Part shown: piece after piece, positions 9,298-17,704 of the stretch
Layout of the letters: every line of letters starts with the position of its first letter
Numbering within the stretch: position 1 is the first letter of the stretch
Origin: Nitrosopumilus adriaticus
GTDB lineage: Archaea > Thermoproteota > Nitrososphaeria > Nitrososphaerales > Nitrosopumilaceae
NCBI RefSeq assembly: GCF_000956175.1
Contig: NZ_CP011070.1
Location: 620,001-684,000 of the forward strand
Direction: 5' to 3'
DNA: 64,000 nt
Notes under the pieces: generated by a model
Told to the model about the DNA's origin: nothing
Seen by the model: the letters and a program-made list of their open reading frames with translations, nothing else
Databases searched by the model: none
Made by a program: the position numbers and the translations under genes

Positions 9298-9911
9298 CTG
9301 ATGATAGTTTTTCTTCCAAAAACTTTGACTTTATTTCTTGCAATTAGATTTACTGCTTCAGGATAGATTCTGTGTTCTTCTTTTAGGATTCTTTTTGATA
9401 ATGATTCTTCTGTATCATTTTCCTTGATTTTTACAACTGCCTGAATGATCACTGGGCCTGTATCCATTCCTGCATCTACAAAGTGTACTGTACATCCTGA
9501 ATACTTGGCACCATAATCTAATGCCTGTTTTTGAGCATTCAATCCTGTAAAGCTTGGAAGCAATGCTGGGTGAATATTGATTATTCTATTTTTGAATTTT
9601 TTTACAAATTGTGGGCTAATGATTCTCATAAATCCTGCAAGACATACTAGGCCGTTATCCGGGGTAACCCCGTATTTTTTTAGAATTGAGATTATTTTTT
9701 TATCATAATCTTCTCTATTTCCTTCAAAACTTTTGCTCTCGATTACCTCTGTGTTGATTCCTAATTTTTTAGCAATTTTGAGGCCTTTGGCATCTCTTCG
9801 ATTTGAAATAACTACTGATGGATTTATTGGAATTTTTTTCCTTTTAATTGACTTGAGAATACTCTCCATGTTGCTCCCACGACCTGAGATTAGAATTCCT
9901 AGATTTAGCAA
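9294..9911 (-). CDS. purN: Phosphoribosylglycinamide formyltransferase
   Basis: PurN transfers a formyl group from 10-formyl-THF to GAR, the third purine step. The 205-residue protein has LGILISGRGSNMESIL at the N-terminus (phosphate binding), VCLAGFMRIISPQF near residue 89 and the active-site segment NIHPALLPSFTGLNAQ near 112, with catalytic N, H and later D in HFVDAGMDTGPVI. It is divergent from the metallo-beta-lactamase gene and convergent with the cupin gene. Confidence 0.95.
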   Translation of the reverse strand: MLNLGILISGRGSNMESILKSIKRKKIPINPSVVISNRRDAKGLKIAKKLGINTEVIESKSFEGNREDYDKKIISILKKYGVTPDNGLVCLAGFMRIISPQFVKKFKNRIINIHPALLPSFTGLNAQKQALDYGAKYSGCTVHFVDAGMDTGPVIIQAVVKIKENDTEESLSKRILKEEHRIYPEAVNLIARNKVKVFGRKTIIS

Positions 9912-9969
9912 CTAGTCAATACTAGATCAAACCTGCAATTTATATCAAATCCAATTATTTTGATTTTCA

Positions 9970-10953
9970 TTGCCTAGAAAAGTCAGGATGACTAAAAATG
10001 GAATCCTGTGTGAGGTAAATGAAAATCGTGTTTACCTAGATCCTAAAAATACTGATAAATCTGGAATCAATTTTGTTTCTCATGCTCATTCCGATCATCT
10101 CCCAACTAAAAATGGCGGTACAATTTTAGCATCAATTGAGACAAATGAAATTGCAAATCTTCGTGGATTTAAAATGGAAAAGCATGTGGAAGCATTGGAG
10201 AATTTCTCTCTAATTGATAGTGGTCATATTCTTGGTGCCAAAGGATTGCTTTTTGATGATATTTTTTACACTGGAGATATCTGTACAAGAGATAGAGGTT
10301 TTTTGCAAGGAGCAAAAATTCCAAAATGTAAAACATTGATTACAGAATGTACTTTTGGATTACCCGAATTTGTTTTTCCAAAAATAGATGAAATACAAAA
10401 GCAAGTCAATGAATTGATTTCAGAACTTTACGGTAAAGGAATACCAGTTATTTTAATGGGGTATCAATTGGGAAAAGCTCAAACCATTACCCAACTATTT
10501 GGTCATTGGGGACCTCTTTATTTTCATGATTCTGTAAAAGACATGAATTCACTTCATCAGAAACTCGGAGTGCCACTAAATGATGGAATCGGTCATTCAG
10601 AGGCTGAAAAAAATGGACTACTAGATAAAAAACCATGGGTGATGGTAGCACCTCTAATGTCAAGTAAAAATAAATTCCTTCAAGATATGAAATCAAAATA
10701 TGGTGCAGTAACAATTGGATTCAGCGGATGGGCTCAATCTACTAGATTCTCTTTTGGAAGAAGAGCTGACTATTCAATTACAATGAGTGATCATTGTGAT
10801 TATAATGAACTTGTAGATATGGTTGTACAATCCGGGGCAGAGCAAGTATACACAATTCATGGTTTCGTAGATGAGTTTGCACAAGAATTACGCAAAATCG
10901 GTATTAATGCCCAACCCCTTATAGAAAATTCTTTAGATGATTTTACTAGTTGA
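9970..10953 (+). CDS. Metallo-beta-lactamase exonuclease (beta-CASP-like)
   Basis: This 327-residue metallo-beta-lactamase fold protein is related to RNA 3'-processing factors and to ligase-associated exonucleases. NFVSHAHSDHLPTK near residue 36 is the zinc motif HxHxDH, DSGHILGA near 86 and FYTGDI near 100 supply further ligands, and TMSDHCDYNEL plus YTIHGF near the C-terminus match the beta-CASP B/C region. It probably processes nucleic-acid ends in the cytosol. RNA versus DNA cannot be decided from sequence alone. The start is TTG at 9970 (LPRKVRMTKNGI). It converges with and overlaps the small Cys-rich gene by 21 bp. Confidence 0.8.
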   Translation: MPRKVRMTKNGILCEVNENRVYLDPKNTDKSGINFVSHAHSDHLPTKNGGTILASIETNEIANLRGFKMEKHVEALENFSLIDSGHILGAKGLLFDDIFYTGDICTRDRGFLQGAKIPKCKTLITECTFGLPEFVFPKIDEIQKQVNELISELYGKGIPVILMGYQLGKAQTITQLFGHWGPLYFHDSVKDMNSLHQKLGVPLNDGIGHSEAEKNGLLDKKPWVMVAPLMSSKNKFLQDMKSKYGAVTIGFSGWAQSTRFSFGRRADYSITMSDHCDYNELVDMVVQSGAEQVYTIHGFVDEFAQELRKIGINAQPLIENSLDDFTS

Positions 10954-11196
10954 AAATCTACTACAATCACAATTCTCAACTAGACATGTTTCAGTATTTC
11001 TAATGTGGTCGTGTGAAAAATGTTTACATTTTTCATTTTTACATATTCTTCTTTGAGATTCCTTTTGTACTATGGATTGAGCAATTGCATTTGCCTTGTC
11101 TTTTGAATACCCTTTTTTATCAATGTAAAAATGAACAATTCTATTATACAGCAAATCTGGATTGAATTGTTTTTCAAGCATCTTGTTTCTAGGCAT
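10933..11196 (-). CDS. Small Cys/His-rich protein
   Basis: This is about 87 residues starting MPRNKMLEKQFNPDLLYNRI. A helical N-terminal part is followed by a C-terminal cluster with RICKNEKCKHFSHDHIR and ETCLVENCDCSRF, giving five Cys and three His, enough for one or two zinc sites. A GTG at 11205 would add three residues, but the TATA-like TTTTAATA at about 11214-11222 fits ATG at 11196 better. Function is unknown; nucleic-acid or protein binding is a guess. Confidence 0.65.
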   Translation of the reverse strand: MPRNKMLEKQFNPDLLYNRIVHFYIDKKGYSKDKANAIAQSIVQKESQRRICKNEKCKHFSHDHIRNTETCLVENCDCSRFSTSKII

Positions 11197-11341
11197 TATT
11201 ACCACTTTGTTGTATTAAAAGATCATGTGATGTCTACCTTGTATGAAAAATTCTCGCCCTATATTCATGCAGATAAAAATTAATGGTATCAAACTTGAAA
11301 ATTATGACTCTGCTAATATGTAGTGATTTATGACTTAATTT

Positions 11342-11476
11342 ATGAGCGATAAGGATGATAATACAGCCAAAGAATGGAAGAAACTAGAGCAGGATGAAAT
11401 GAAAGAACAGGAACATCAACTGGAGCTACAAGATAATTATATTCAGGATGAAAAATACGATGATTCTGAGGATTAA
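11342..11476 (+). CDS. Very small acidic protein, 44 aa
   Basis: An ATG-initiated frame encodes MSDKDDNTAKEWKKLEQDEM followed by a Gln/Glu-rich helix and a DDSED tail. The composition is that of a charged, probably helical or disordered peptide. It precedes another small gene on the same strand by 40 bp. No family is recognised. Coding status rests on charge pattern and position only. Confidence 0.45.
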   Translation: MSDKDDNTAKEWKKLEQDEMKEQEHQLELQDNYIQDEKYDDSED

Positions 11477-11516
11477 ATTATAAACTCTTTTTTAAACCAA
11501 AAACATAATTCCACTA

Positions 11517-11813
11517 ATGGGGTTTTTATCGAATTTCAGAAAAGATTTACAGACTCAAAAAAGAAATAAATCTGCCCAAATAAATGGTAAAAATCTCAAA
11601 GGTCTGCTAAAAAAATTCAAAGAAGAACGAGATAGAATAGAAAAAGAGACTGGTATAAGACCACAAATTGATGACACAACACAAATGTTTATGCAAAAAA
11701 TCCTTAATGTTTGGATTCAAGAAGGAAAGGATATTGACGAAGAAAAATTTTGGAAGGAAGTTGACTATAATAGACAATTCACACATCCTGTTGATTATTA
11801 TGAAAAATCATGA
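11517..11813 (+). CDS. Hypothetical protein, 98 aa
   Basis: This is a small soluble basic protein. It starts MGFLSNFRKDLQTQKRNKSA, has a coiled-coil-like charged helix KGLLKKFKEERDRIEKETGI, and a tail with FWKEVDYNRQFTHPVDYYEK. No signal peptide or membrane segment is seen. I do not recognise a family. It lies between two smaller same-strand frames. Confidence 0.6.
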   Translation: MGFLSNFRKDLQTQKRNKSAQINGKNLKGLLKKFKEERDRIEKETGIRPQIDDTTQMFMQKILNVWIQEGKDIDEEKFWKEVDYNRQFTHPVDYYEKS

Positions 11814-11878
11814 TGGATTTGAATTTTAATTTACAATAGTTTATCTTGAATCAAAAATACAAAATATCAGTGTAATAA

Positions 11879-11986
11879 TTGGATAAAGAATGGTTGCGAG
11901 TTAAAAGTGGAAGAAGTAAAGGATGTAGAGATTGTATTAATCATCGATGTATCCCAAACAGCTGCACTTGTGATTGCCATAAGTAG
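11879..11986 (+). CDS. Mini Cys-rich protein, 35 aa
   Basis: A TTG-initiated frame encodes 35 residues with six cysteines: GCRDCINH, RCIPNSC and TCDCHK. The spacing resembles a zinc ribbon or treble-clef knuckle, and the tail CIPNSCTCDC resembles CLVENCDC of the gene at 10933-11196. It ends 19 bp before the stop of the convergent glycerate kinase gene. The high Cys density in a short frame argues for a real peptide, but no homolog can be checked here. Confidence 0.45.
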   Translation: MDKEWLRVKSGRSKGCRDCINHRCIPNSCTCDCHK

Positions 11987-12004
11987 CTTCAAAATTCTAT
12001 AAAT

Positions 12005-13294
12005 TTATCTTAAAACCATGCCTATGTCCATTAGATTGGTGTGAGTGAAATCTGTTAGAATGTTTGCTTTTTGCTTTTCAAAGAATCTGCCTGAATCACT
12101 ATTTCTGAGAAACTCTTTCATTACACTCAAATCAATTTTGGTATTTTCTGTTATGGCACCTGCAAATCTGGAATTTCCATCTATCCCATCTGTTCCCATG
12201 GATGCGATGATTATTTTTTTTGATTTCTGAGTATTCTTTAAAATTCTTAAAACTAACTCTTGATTTCTGCCTCCCACACCTTTGCCCAAAACTTTCACTG
12301 TTGGTTCTCCTCCAAAAATCAGACATGTGTTGTGATTCTCTGAAATGTTTTCGAGTATTTTTGGTACTGCTTCTTTAATGTCTCCGAAAATCTGCATAGT
12401 TGACACATTATATCCTATGTCTTCAGCTTTTTTTTGCATTGCTTCTAAACAGTTTTTGTTATTTGCAATAACAAAATTATCAATTTGCGCTTTTTTTGGT
12501 GTTTCTTTGGTTTTTTTATTTAATCCGTTCTCTAGAATTTGTAAAACCTCTGTTGGTATCTTCCATCGTATTTTGTATTTATCAATAATATCTAATGCAT
12601 CTGCATATGTTGTATCATCCATGTATGTTGTACCTGACGCAATGGATGAAAGATCATCTCCTTCCACATCTGACAATATCAAACTAACTCCTTGGCATTT
12701 CATATTTTCAATTAATTTTCCGCCTTTGATTTTTGATAGGTGCTTTCGAATACAATTAAACTCTTGAATGGTCACTCCAGTTTTTAAAAGCAATTTTGTA
12801 ACGTGAACTTTGTCATCAAGAGTAATTTCATCAGGCATTGCCAAAAGAGATGATCCTCCTCCTGATACAAGAAAAATGATAAATTCATCACTTCGCTTAT
12901 TTTGAACAAATTTCATTACTTCTTTGGCAGCTTTCACGCTTATTTTATCAGGTTCAGGATGTCTGGAATTGAAAATTTGGAATTTCTTTCCTTTGATTTT
13001 TGATTTAGATCCTTTTGGAATTACCACAATTCCACTTTTTATAGGTACTATTGCATTTAATGCCCTTGTCATAGAATCTCCAGCTTTTCCAAAAGCTACA
13101 GAATAGATGTTTGAATATTTCCCAATATTGATGATTTTATTATTCATCTTAATTTCATTTGGTGATACATACTTTGGAATGATATTTTGAGGATCTGCTG
13201 CTTGAAGACCTGCCTCTAAAATTTCTAGGCAATCTTTTTTCTTATCTGTAGTTGCCAACTCTTTGAAATTTTGTATAATCATACTGAAACTCAA
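12005..13294 (-). CDS. Glycerate 2-kinase (MOFRL family)
   Basis: This 429-residue protein belongs to the GckA/TtuD glycerate kinase family, which phosphorylates glycerate to 2-phosphoglycerate. Conserved elements include FGKAGDSM near residue 70, FNSRHPEPD near 108, LVSGGGSSLLAMPDE near 143 and the C-terminal MOFRL region with SMGTDGIDGNSRFAGAI near 365. It is divergent from the iron alcohol dehydrogenase with a 40-bp gap, so both promoters overlap. Confidence 0.88.
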   Translation of the reverse strand: MSFSMIIQNFKELATTDKKKDCLEILEAGLQAADPQNIIPKYVSPNEIKMNNKIINIGKYSNIYSVAFGKAGDSMTRALNAIVPIKSGIVVIPKGSKSKIKGKKFQIFNSRHPEPDKISVKAAKEVMKFVQNKRSDEFIIFLVSGGGSSLLAMPDEITLDDKVHVTKLLLKTGVTIQEFNCIRKHLSKIKGGKLIENMKCQGVSLILSDVEGDDLSSIASGTTYMDDTTYADALDIIDKYKIRWKIPTEVLQILENGLNKKTKETPKKAQIDNFVIANNKNCLEAMQKKAEDIGYNVSTMQIFGDIKEAVPKILENISENHNTCLIFGGEPTVKVLGKGVGGRNQELVLRILKNTQKSKKIIIASMGTDGIDGNSRFAGAITENTKIDLSVMKEFLRNSDSGRFFEKQKANILTDFTHTNLMDIGMVLR

Positions 13295-13334
13295 TAATGC
13301 AAGATATAATAATAATCAATGATGCCTTTGATTT

Positions 13335-14279
13335 ATGCACACAGTACGTATTCCAAAAGTTATCAACTTTGGAGAAGACGCACTTGGTCAAACAGAGTAT
13401 CCAAAAAATGCCCTTGTTGTAACAACCGTTCCACCAGAACTTTCTGATAAATGGTTGGCAAAAATGGGAATTCAGGATTACATGTTATATGATCAAGTGA
13501 AACCTGAACCATCAATTGACGATGTCAATACATTGATTTCACAATTCAAAGACAAAAAACCATCTGTTCTAATCGGATTAGGTGGGGGAAGTTCAATGGA
13601 TGTTGTAAAATATGCTGCCCAAGATTTCGGTGTAGAAAAGATCTTAATTCCTACTACATTTGGAACTGGAGCTGAAATGACAACTTATTGTGTTCTAAAA
13701 TTTGATGGAAAAAAGAAATTGTTACACGAAGATAGATTTTTGGCCGACATGGCTGTAGTCGATTCATATTTCATGGATGGAACTCCAGAACAAGTCATCA
13801 AAAATTCTGTCTGTGATGCATGTGCTCAAGCTACTGAGGGCTATGACAGTAAACTCGGTAATGACTTGACTAGAACTCTATGTAAACAAGCATTTGAGAT
13901 TCTCTATGATGCAATAATGAATGACAAACCAGAAAACTATCCTTATGGTTCAATGTTATCTGGAATGGGATTTGGAAATTGCTCAACAACTCTAGGACAT
14001 GCTTTGTCCTATGTGTTCTCAAATGAAGGTGTGCCACATGGCTATTCCTTATCATCTTGTACTACAGTTGCACATAAACATAACAAGTCAATCTTCTATG
14101 ATCGATTCAAAGAAGCTATGGAAAAACTTGGATTTGATAAATTAGAACTCAAAGCCGATGTTTCTGAAGCTGCAGATGTCGTAATGACTGATAAAGGACA
14201 TTTGGATCCAAATCCAATCCCAATATCCAAAGACGACGTTGTTAAATGTCTTGAAGACATCAAATCAGGTAATTTGTAA
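13335..14279 (+). CDS. Short iron-type alcohol dehydrogenase
   Basis: This is an iron-dependent group III alcohol dehydrogenase with LIGLGGGSSMDVVKYAA near residue 81 (NAD(P) binding), IPTTFGTGAEMT near 112 and metal-ligand regions CDACAQATEGYDS near 168, GHALSYVF and PHGYSL near 220-236. At 314 residues it is shorter than the usual 380. In ammonia-oxidising archaea related enzymes reduce malonic or succinic semialdehyde in the 3-hydroxypropionate/4-hydroxybutyrate cycle, so that role is a good inference rather than a reading. It precedes a luciferase-like oxidoreductase. Confidence 0.82.
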   Translation: MHTVRIPKVINFGEDALGQTEYPKNALVVTTVPPELSDKWLAKMGIQDYMLYDQVKPEPSIDDVNTLISQFKDKKPSVLIGLGGGSSMDVVKYAAQDFGVEKILIPTTFGTGAEMTTYCVLKFDGKKKLLHEDRFLADMAVVDSYFMDGTPEQVIKNSVCDACAQATEGYDSKLGNDLTRTLCKQAFEILYDAIMNDKPENYPYGSMLSGMGFGNCSTTLGHALSYVFSNEGVPHGYSLSSCTTVAHKHNKSIFYDRFKEAMEKLGFDKLELKADVSEAADVVMTDKGHLDPNPIPISKDDVVKCLEDIKSGNL

Positions 14280-14306
14280 AAAATTCACAAATTTTTTACC
14301 TTTTTT
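14277..14306 (+). terminator. T-rich terminator-like end
   Basis: Directly after the alcohol dehydrogenase stop, AAAAAATT and AATTTTTT can pair around a short loop and are followed by two T6 tracts. T tracts alone suffice for archaeal termination. Confidence 0.45.
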
Positions 14307-14373
14307 CTATTTTCTTGATAAACTGCGAAATTGGCAGCTAGATGAAACTTTTTATGCTAATAATCTAAGGTAA

Positions 14374-15480
14374 TTGTACTTGGCTTCAAAGAAACTCAAA
14401 TTTGGAATTCAAAATGGATTAAATGTTGCAAGAGCTGGTTATACTGAAGATCAAATTTTAACGGCTTGCATGCTTGCTGATAAAACTGGCTATGATTCAA
14501 TTTTCTATATGGACCACACCAATGTCCCACAATGGAAAAATGCTACTGTGCTTGATCCATGGGTTATGTTATCTGCAATAGCTGCTGTCACAAACAATGT
14601 TGAATTGGGAACTTGTGTTACTGATGCAATTAGAAGACACCCATCAAATATTGCTCTAGCTGCTATCACTCTTGATAGAGTTTCAAAGGGAAGGGCAATC
14701 CTTGGAATCGGTGCAGGTGAGGCTCAAAATCTAAAAGAATTTTGTATTCCATTTGAAAAACCAGTTTCAAAATGGGCTGAACAAATCGAAGTTATTCATA
14801 CATTGTATGACTCTACTCCAGATAATACAGTTGATTATGCTGGAAAATATTATCAATTAGAAGGTGCATGTTTGCAGGCACCACCAATTAGAAAACCACG
14901 TCCTCCAACTTACATGGCTTCTGGTGGTAAAAGAACATTAGAATTAACAGGAAAACTTGGTGATGGTTGGCTACCAATTGGCTACACTCCAGAATTATTT
15001 GAGGATCATAGAAAACAAATCGAAGTTTCAATGGATAAACATAACCGAACTCAGGAAGAAAAAGATAACTTCCAAATGGCTTTGGATATCGATGTTTACT
15101 TTTCTGAAGATGCAGAAGAATCATGGGCAAAAATGAAAGAAGCTGTAAAGGTTAGTTTATTCAAACCTGAAGTTTTGAGAGTTCATGGATTAAAAGAGAT
15201 TGAAGGATTTGATTTCGTAAAATACTTTACAGAATATTCTATGTCTGATCAAAGTTGGATTGTTAAAATGAGAGAGGCAGCTACCAAAATACCAGACAAA
15301 ATAGCACGTTCATCTACTGCTGTTGGAACTCCTGAAGATATAATCCCGACATTTGAGCGATTCATGGATGCTGGTGTTAATCACTTTGTAATTCGATTCT
15401 GGGGAAAGAACTACTTTGGCTCTATTGATAAATTTGCAAGTCATGTCATGCCTGCACTTAGAGCAAGAGCCAAACAATAA
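14374..15480 (+). CDS. Luciferase-like (F420/FMN) oxidoreductase
   Basis: This TIM-barrel protein of the bacterial luciferase-like superfamily is closest in style to F420-dependent methylene-H4MPT reductase and dehydrogenases. KFGIQNGLNVARAGYT at the N-terminus, FYMDHTNVPQWKNATVLDPW near residue 46, ELGTCVTDAIRRHP near 77 and AILGIGAGEAQNLKEF near 109 are typical, and TYMASGGKRTLELTGKLGDG near 180 is the cofactor region. Substrate is unknown. Candidate starts are TTG at 14374 and TTG at 14380, about 25 nt after a TTTATG-type AT box. The protein is 368 residues, full length. Confidence 0.82.
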   Translation: MYLASKKLKFGIQNGLNVARAGYTEDQILTACMLADKTGYDSIFYMDHTNVPQWKNATVLDPWVMLSAIAAVTNNVELGTCVTDAIRRHPSNIALAAITLDRVSKGRAILGIGAGEAQNLKEFCIPFEKPVSKWAEQIEVIHTLYDSTPDNTVDYAGKYYQLEGACLQAPPIRKPRPPTYMASGGKRTLELTGKLGDGWLPIGYTPELFEDHRKQIEVSMDKHNRTQEEKDNFQMALDIDVYFSEDAEESWAKMKEAVKVSLFKPEVLRVHGLKEIEGFDFVKYFTEYSMSDQSWIVKMREAATKIPDKIARSSTAVGTPEDIIPTFERFMDAGVNHFVIRFWGKNYFGSIDKFASHVMPALRARAKQ

Positions 15481-15539
15481 CCAGTCTCATAATATTACAT
15501 ACAGAAAATCATTTACTTAGCTTGTTTTGATGATGTATT

Positions 15540-15770
15540 ATGAAGGATGATCTTCCTGAATCTGTTAAAAAATGCCTTGATATTTTAGATGAAAACGTCG
15601 AAATCTTGGCGAATCTAGAATTTGATCTAGATGATGAACAAGAAGATCAATTGACTCCGGAGATGGAACTTCATAATTTGTATGATATGACTGAAGATGT
15701 TGCTGAATCTTCAAAACTCAAACGCGCTGAATTTAATTTTTCACGAAGACAGTCTGAAGATTCTTTATGA
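15540..15770 (+). CDS. Acidic hypothetical protein, 76 aa
   Basis: This is a small acidic protein (MKDDLPESVKKCLDILDENV, then LDDEQEDQLTPEMEL), probably helical, with a basic tail KRAEFNFSRRQSEDSL. No domain is recognised. Its last 100 bp are antisense to the end of the 170-aa gene on the other strand, so one of the two 3' ends may be spurious. Confidence 0.55.
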   Translation: MKDDLPESVKKCLDILDENVEILANLEFDLDDEQEDQLTPEMELHNLYDMTEDVAESSKLKRAEFNFSRRQSEDSL

Positions 15771-16183
15771 TTTGTGTGGTCTTCTGTTTTTAGCCTTTGA
15801 AAATGCCTTTGCCCTACGTTTGTTTTTTGTTTTTCCAACCTTTTACGTGTACGTTCAGTGGCATTTGTTGAGCCTTGAATAATTTTTGTTTTACTCCCAT
15901 CCCTCAACATAATCTCCTTTCCTTTGAATCTAAATTCTACATCTCTGCATTTGATATAGTATTTTTTGAGACAAAAAAATATCCTGTTATTTGTACCATG
16001 CATGTCTTTGACTTCCTTTGATTTTTTTAATTCATTGATGATATTCCGCAGTAGTCCCTTGTCTATGTCTGTAATTCTATGTATTTCTCTAAACCAGATA
16101 AATTTTGACTCTGAGCCCCATTCCTCTAAAAGTTCTAGTACTTTTTGGGTTGCATCCTCATATTCTTCATTAATTTTACTCAT
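15671..16183 (-). CDS. Winged-helix-like hypothetical protein
   Basis: The N-terminal 75 residues resemble a winged-helix DNA-binding domain: KVLELLEEWGSESKFIWFRE, then ITDIDKGLLRNIINELKK as a helix-turn-helix and a wing ending RIFFCLKKYY. A strand-rich middle part (VEFRFKGKEIMLRDGSK) and a basic tail TERTRKRLEKQK follow. It might be a small transcription factor. The final 33 codons overlap the opposite-strand acidic gene by 100 bp and have low-complexity Ser/Arg character, so the functional part may be the first 135 residues. Confidence 0.6.
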   Translation of the reverse strand: MSKINEEYEDATQKVLELLEEWGSESKFIWFREIHRITDIDKGLLRNIINELKKSKEVKDMHGTNNRIFFCLKKYYIKCRDVEFRFKGKEIMLRDGSKTKIIQGSTNATERTRKRLEKQKTNVGQRHFQRLKTEDHTNHKESSDCLREKLNSARLSFEDSATSSVISYKL

Positions 16184-16296
16184 CTATTCTGGAATCCTAA
16201 ACCTAAATTTAGCAATTTACATTGATTAAAAGTATGATGGGAAAAGTCAATTTTTGTGATGTCTTTTCTTTTTGAGTTTTTTTTAAATTAATTGAT

Positions 16297-16389
16297 ATGA
16301 GTACAAAATTAGAAAATGAATGCACATATCTTGAATGCAGAATTTTACAAATAAAAAAAATGGCTCAAGAATTTGAAAACGAGGATTAA
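16297..16389 (+). CDS. Possible 30-aa peptide
   Basis: An ATG frame encodes MSTKLENECTYLECRILQIK plus ten residues, ending two bases before the stop of a convergent gene. Two Cys are spaced by four residues. It is short enough to occur by chance; support is only the charge pattern and fit in the gap. Confidence 0.3.
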   Translation: MSTKLENECTYLECRILQIKKMAQEFENED

Positions 16390-16391
16390 TG

Positions 16392-16616
16392 TTACTTTTT
16401 TGATTTTTTCTTTTTTTCTTTTAATCTAGATTTTGTTACTTTGACTGATTGCTTTTGATTATTCTCCATTTTATTTGCAATAGAATCAATCTGTTTGATA
16501 ATTTTTGTCTGTAATTCTGTAGAATTTGCTTTTAGAAGTTTCTTTTTTAATTTTTTTAATTGATCAGAATAATTTTTAAAATCATTTTTTAGTTCATCAA
16601 GATATGGATCATCCAT
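16392..16616 (-). CDS. Lys-rich coiled-coil protein, 74 aa
   Basis: This is a small helical protein with heptad-like spacing (YSDQLKKLKKKLLKANSTEL) and a strongly basic C-terminal tail of KEKKKKSKK type. The basic tail suggests nucleic-acid contact; no family is recognised. No TM or signal segment is present. Confidence 0.55.
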   Translation of the reverse strand: MDDPYLDELKNDFKNYSDQLKKLKKKLLKANSTELQTKIIKQIDSIANKMENNQKQSVKVTKSRLKEKKKKSKK

Positions 16617-16694
16617 ACTTGCTTTCTACCTATCTTGTATTTTAGCTATTTTTTTATGATCTGGATTTATAATATTATTTATTTCATTTAATCT

Positions 16695-17327
16695 ATGCAG
16701 CTAGTAGGGATTCTTCAGATTAAATCGTATGAGAAAATTAAAGAATTTCTACATGATGAACATGTAGGTCGTCTATCAAGTATTGATATCAATGGATTTC
16801 CTCAAATCATTCCAATGAATTTTGTATTCCTCAATGATGTAATTTACATGCATTCTCATGTAAGGGGTGAAAAATTAGATAATATTTCTAGAAATAATAA
16901 AGTTGGATTTGAAGCAGATAGGGAACTAGAATTTTTACCCTCTTACTTTGAAGATCCACATAATGCATCCCTTGCAGATACATTGTACATCAGTGTTGTA
17001 GTAAAGGGAACTGGAATATTCGTAACCAATAGAGATGAAAAAACACTAGCACTCAACGGTTTGATGGAAAAATATCAGCCCGAAGGAAAATATGATCCAA
17101 TTGAATCTGAAATGAAAGTATTAGATGCTGTTAGTATAATCAAAGTTGTTCCAAATACAATTCACGGTAAATACAAAATAGGACAGCATTTGAAGCCAAA
17201 AGATAGGATGGAACTTGCAAAAAATATTCTGAAAAAAAATTCCCCATCATCAAGACAAACTCTCAAAATAATGGGTTTTGAGGAAACTGCTGATGGGTTA
17301 AGAATGATTGATGAGCCTATTTGGTAA
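16695..17327 (+). CDS. PPOX-fold flavin/F420-binding protein
   Basis: This is a 210-residue split-barrel protein of the pyridoxamine-phosphate-oxidase-like superfamily. FLHDEHVGRLSSIDINGFPQ near residue 17, IPMNFVFLNDVIYMHSH near 38 and NNKVGFEADRE near 68 are the usual flavin-site strands of NimA/PPOX-like proteins. A redox role with FMN or F420 is likely, the substrate unknown. A TATA-like TTATAATATTA lies about 25-30 nt before the ATG. Confidence 0.75.
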   Translation: MQLVGILQIKSYEKIKEFLHDEHVGRLSSIDINGFPQIIPMNFVFLNDVIYMHSHVRGEKLDNISRNNKVGFEADRELEFLPSYFEDPHNASLADTLYISVVVKGTGIFVTNRDEKTLALNGLMEKYQPEGKYDPIESEMKVLDAVSIIKVVPNTIHGKYKIGQHLKPKDRMELAKNILKKNSPSSRQTLKIMGFEETADGLRMIDEPIW

Positions 17328-17412
17328 TTTAATACATTTTACTCATACATGTTTCAAGTTTATTCAAATCAAACATACACATCTACTATATTGTTTGAGA
17401 TTATTTTGAATT

Positions 17413-17583
17413 ATGGCAAAAAGTTACACCTGCTCTAGCTTGGTTAAAGATTGTACTTGGTCAACAACTGCTAATGACACTGCAACTTTGATGAAGAAAA
17501 TAGTTGCTCATGCAGAATTCAAACACGATCTTCAACTATCAACAGCAGATAAAATCAAAATACAATCCTCAATCAGGGGATAG
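17413..17583 (+). CDS. DUF1059-type small metal-binding protein
   Basis: This 56-residue protein has MAKSYTCSSLVKDCTWSTTA near the start and IVAHAEFKHDL later. That is the C...DC-W...H...H arrangement of the DUF1059 family, annotated as small metal-binding proteins. Function is unknown. It has its own ATG and lies alone between the PPOX gene and the uvr operon. A second, divergent copy of this family is at 61938-62102. Confidence 0.65.
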   Translation: MAKSYTCSSLVKDCTWSTTANDTATLMKKIVAHAEFKHDLQLSTADKIKIQSSIRG

Positions 17584-17680
17584 ATAAACACCATTTATAC
17601 AAAAATCATTTTTATTTTTAATCTCTAAATTTCCCAAAATCATTTTTTTGTTCACTTGAGGGTTCCAATTAAGAAACGTT

Positions 17681-17690
17681 AGCTATAAGT
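17681..17690 (+). promoter_or_regulatory. TATA-like box for uvrBAC
   Basis: AGCTATAAGT lies about 22-27 nt before the first possible uvrB start codons (TTG 17705, ATG 17711), consistent with a leaderless operon promoter. Confidence 0.45.
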
Positions 17691-17704
17691 TCTGTTTTTA
17701 GGGA

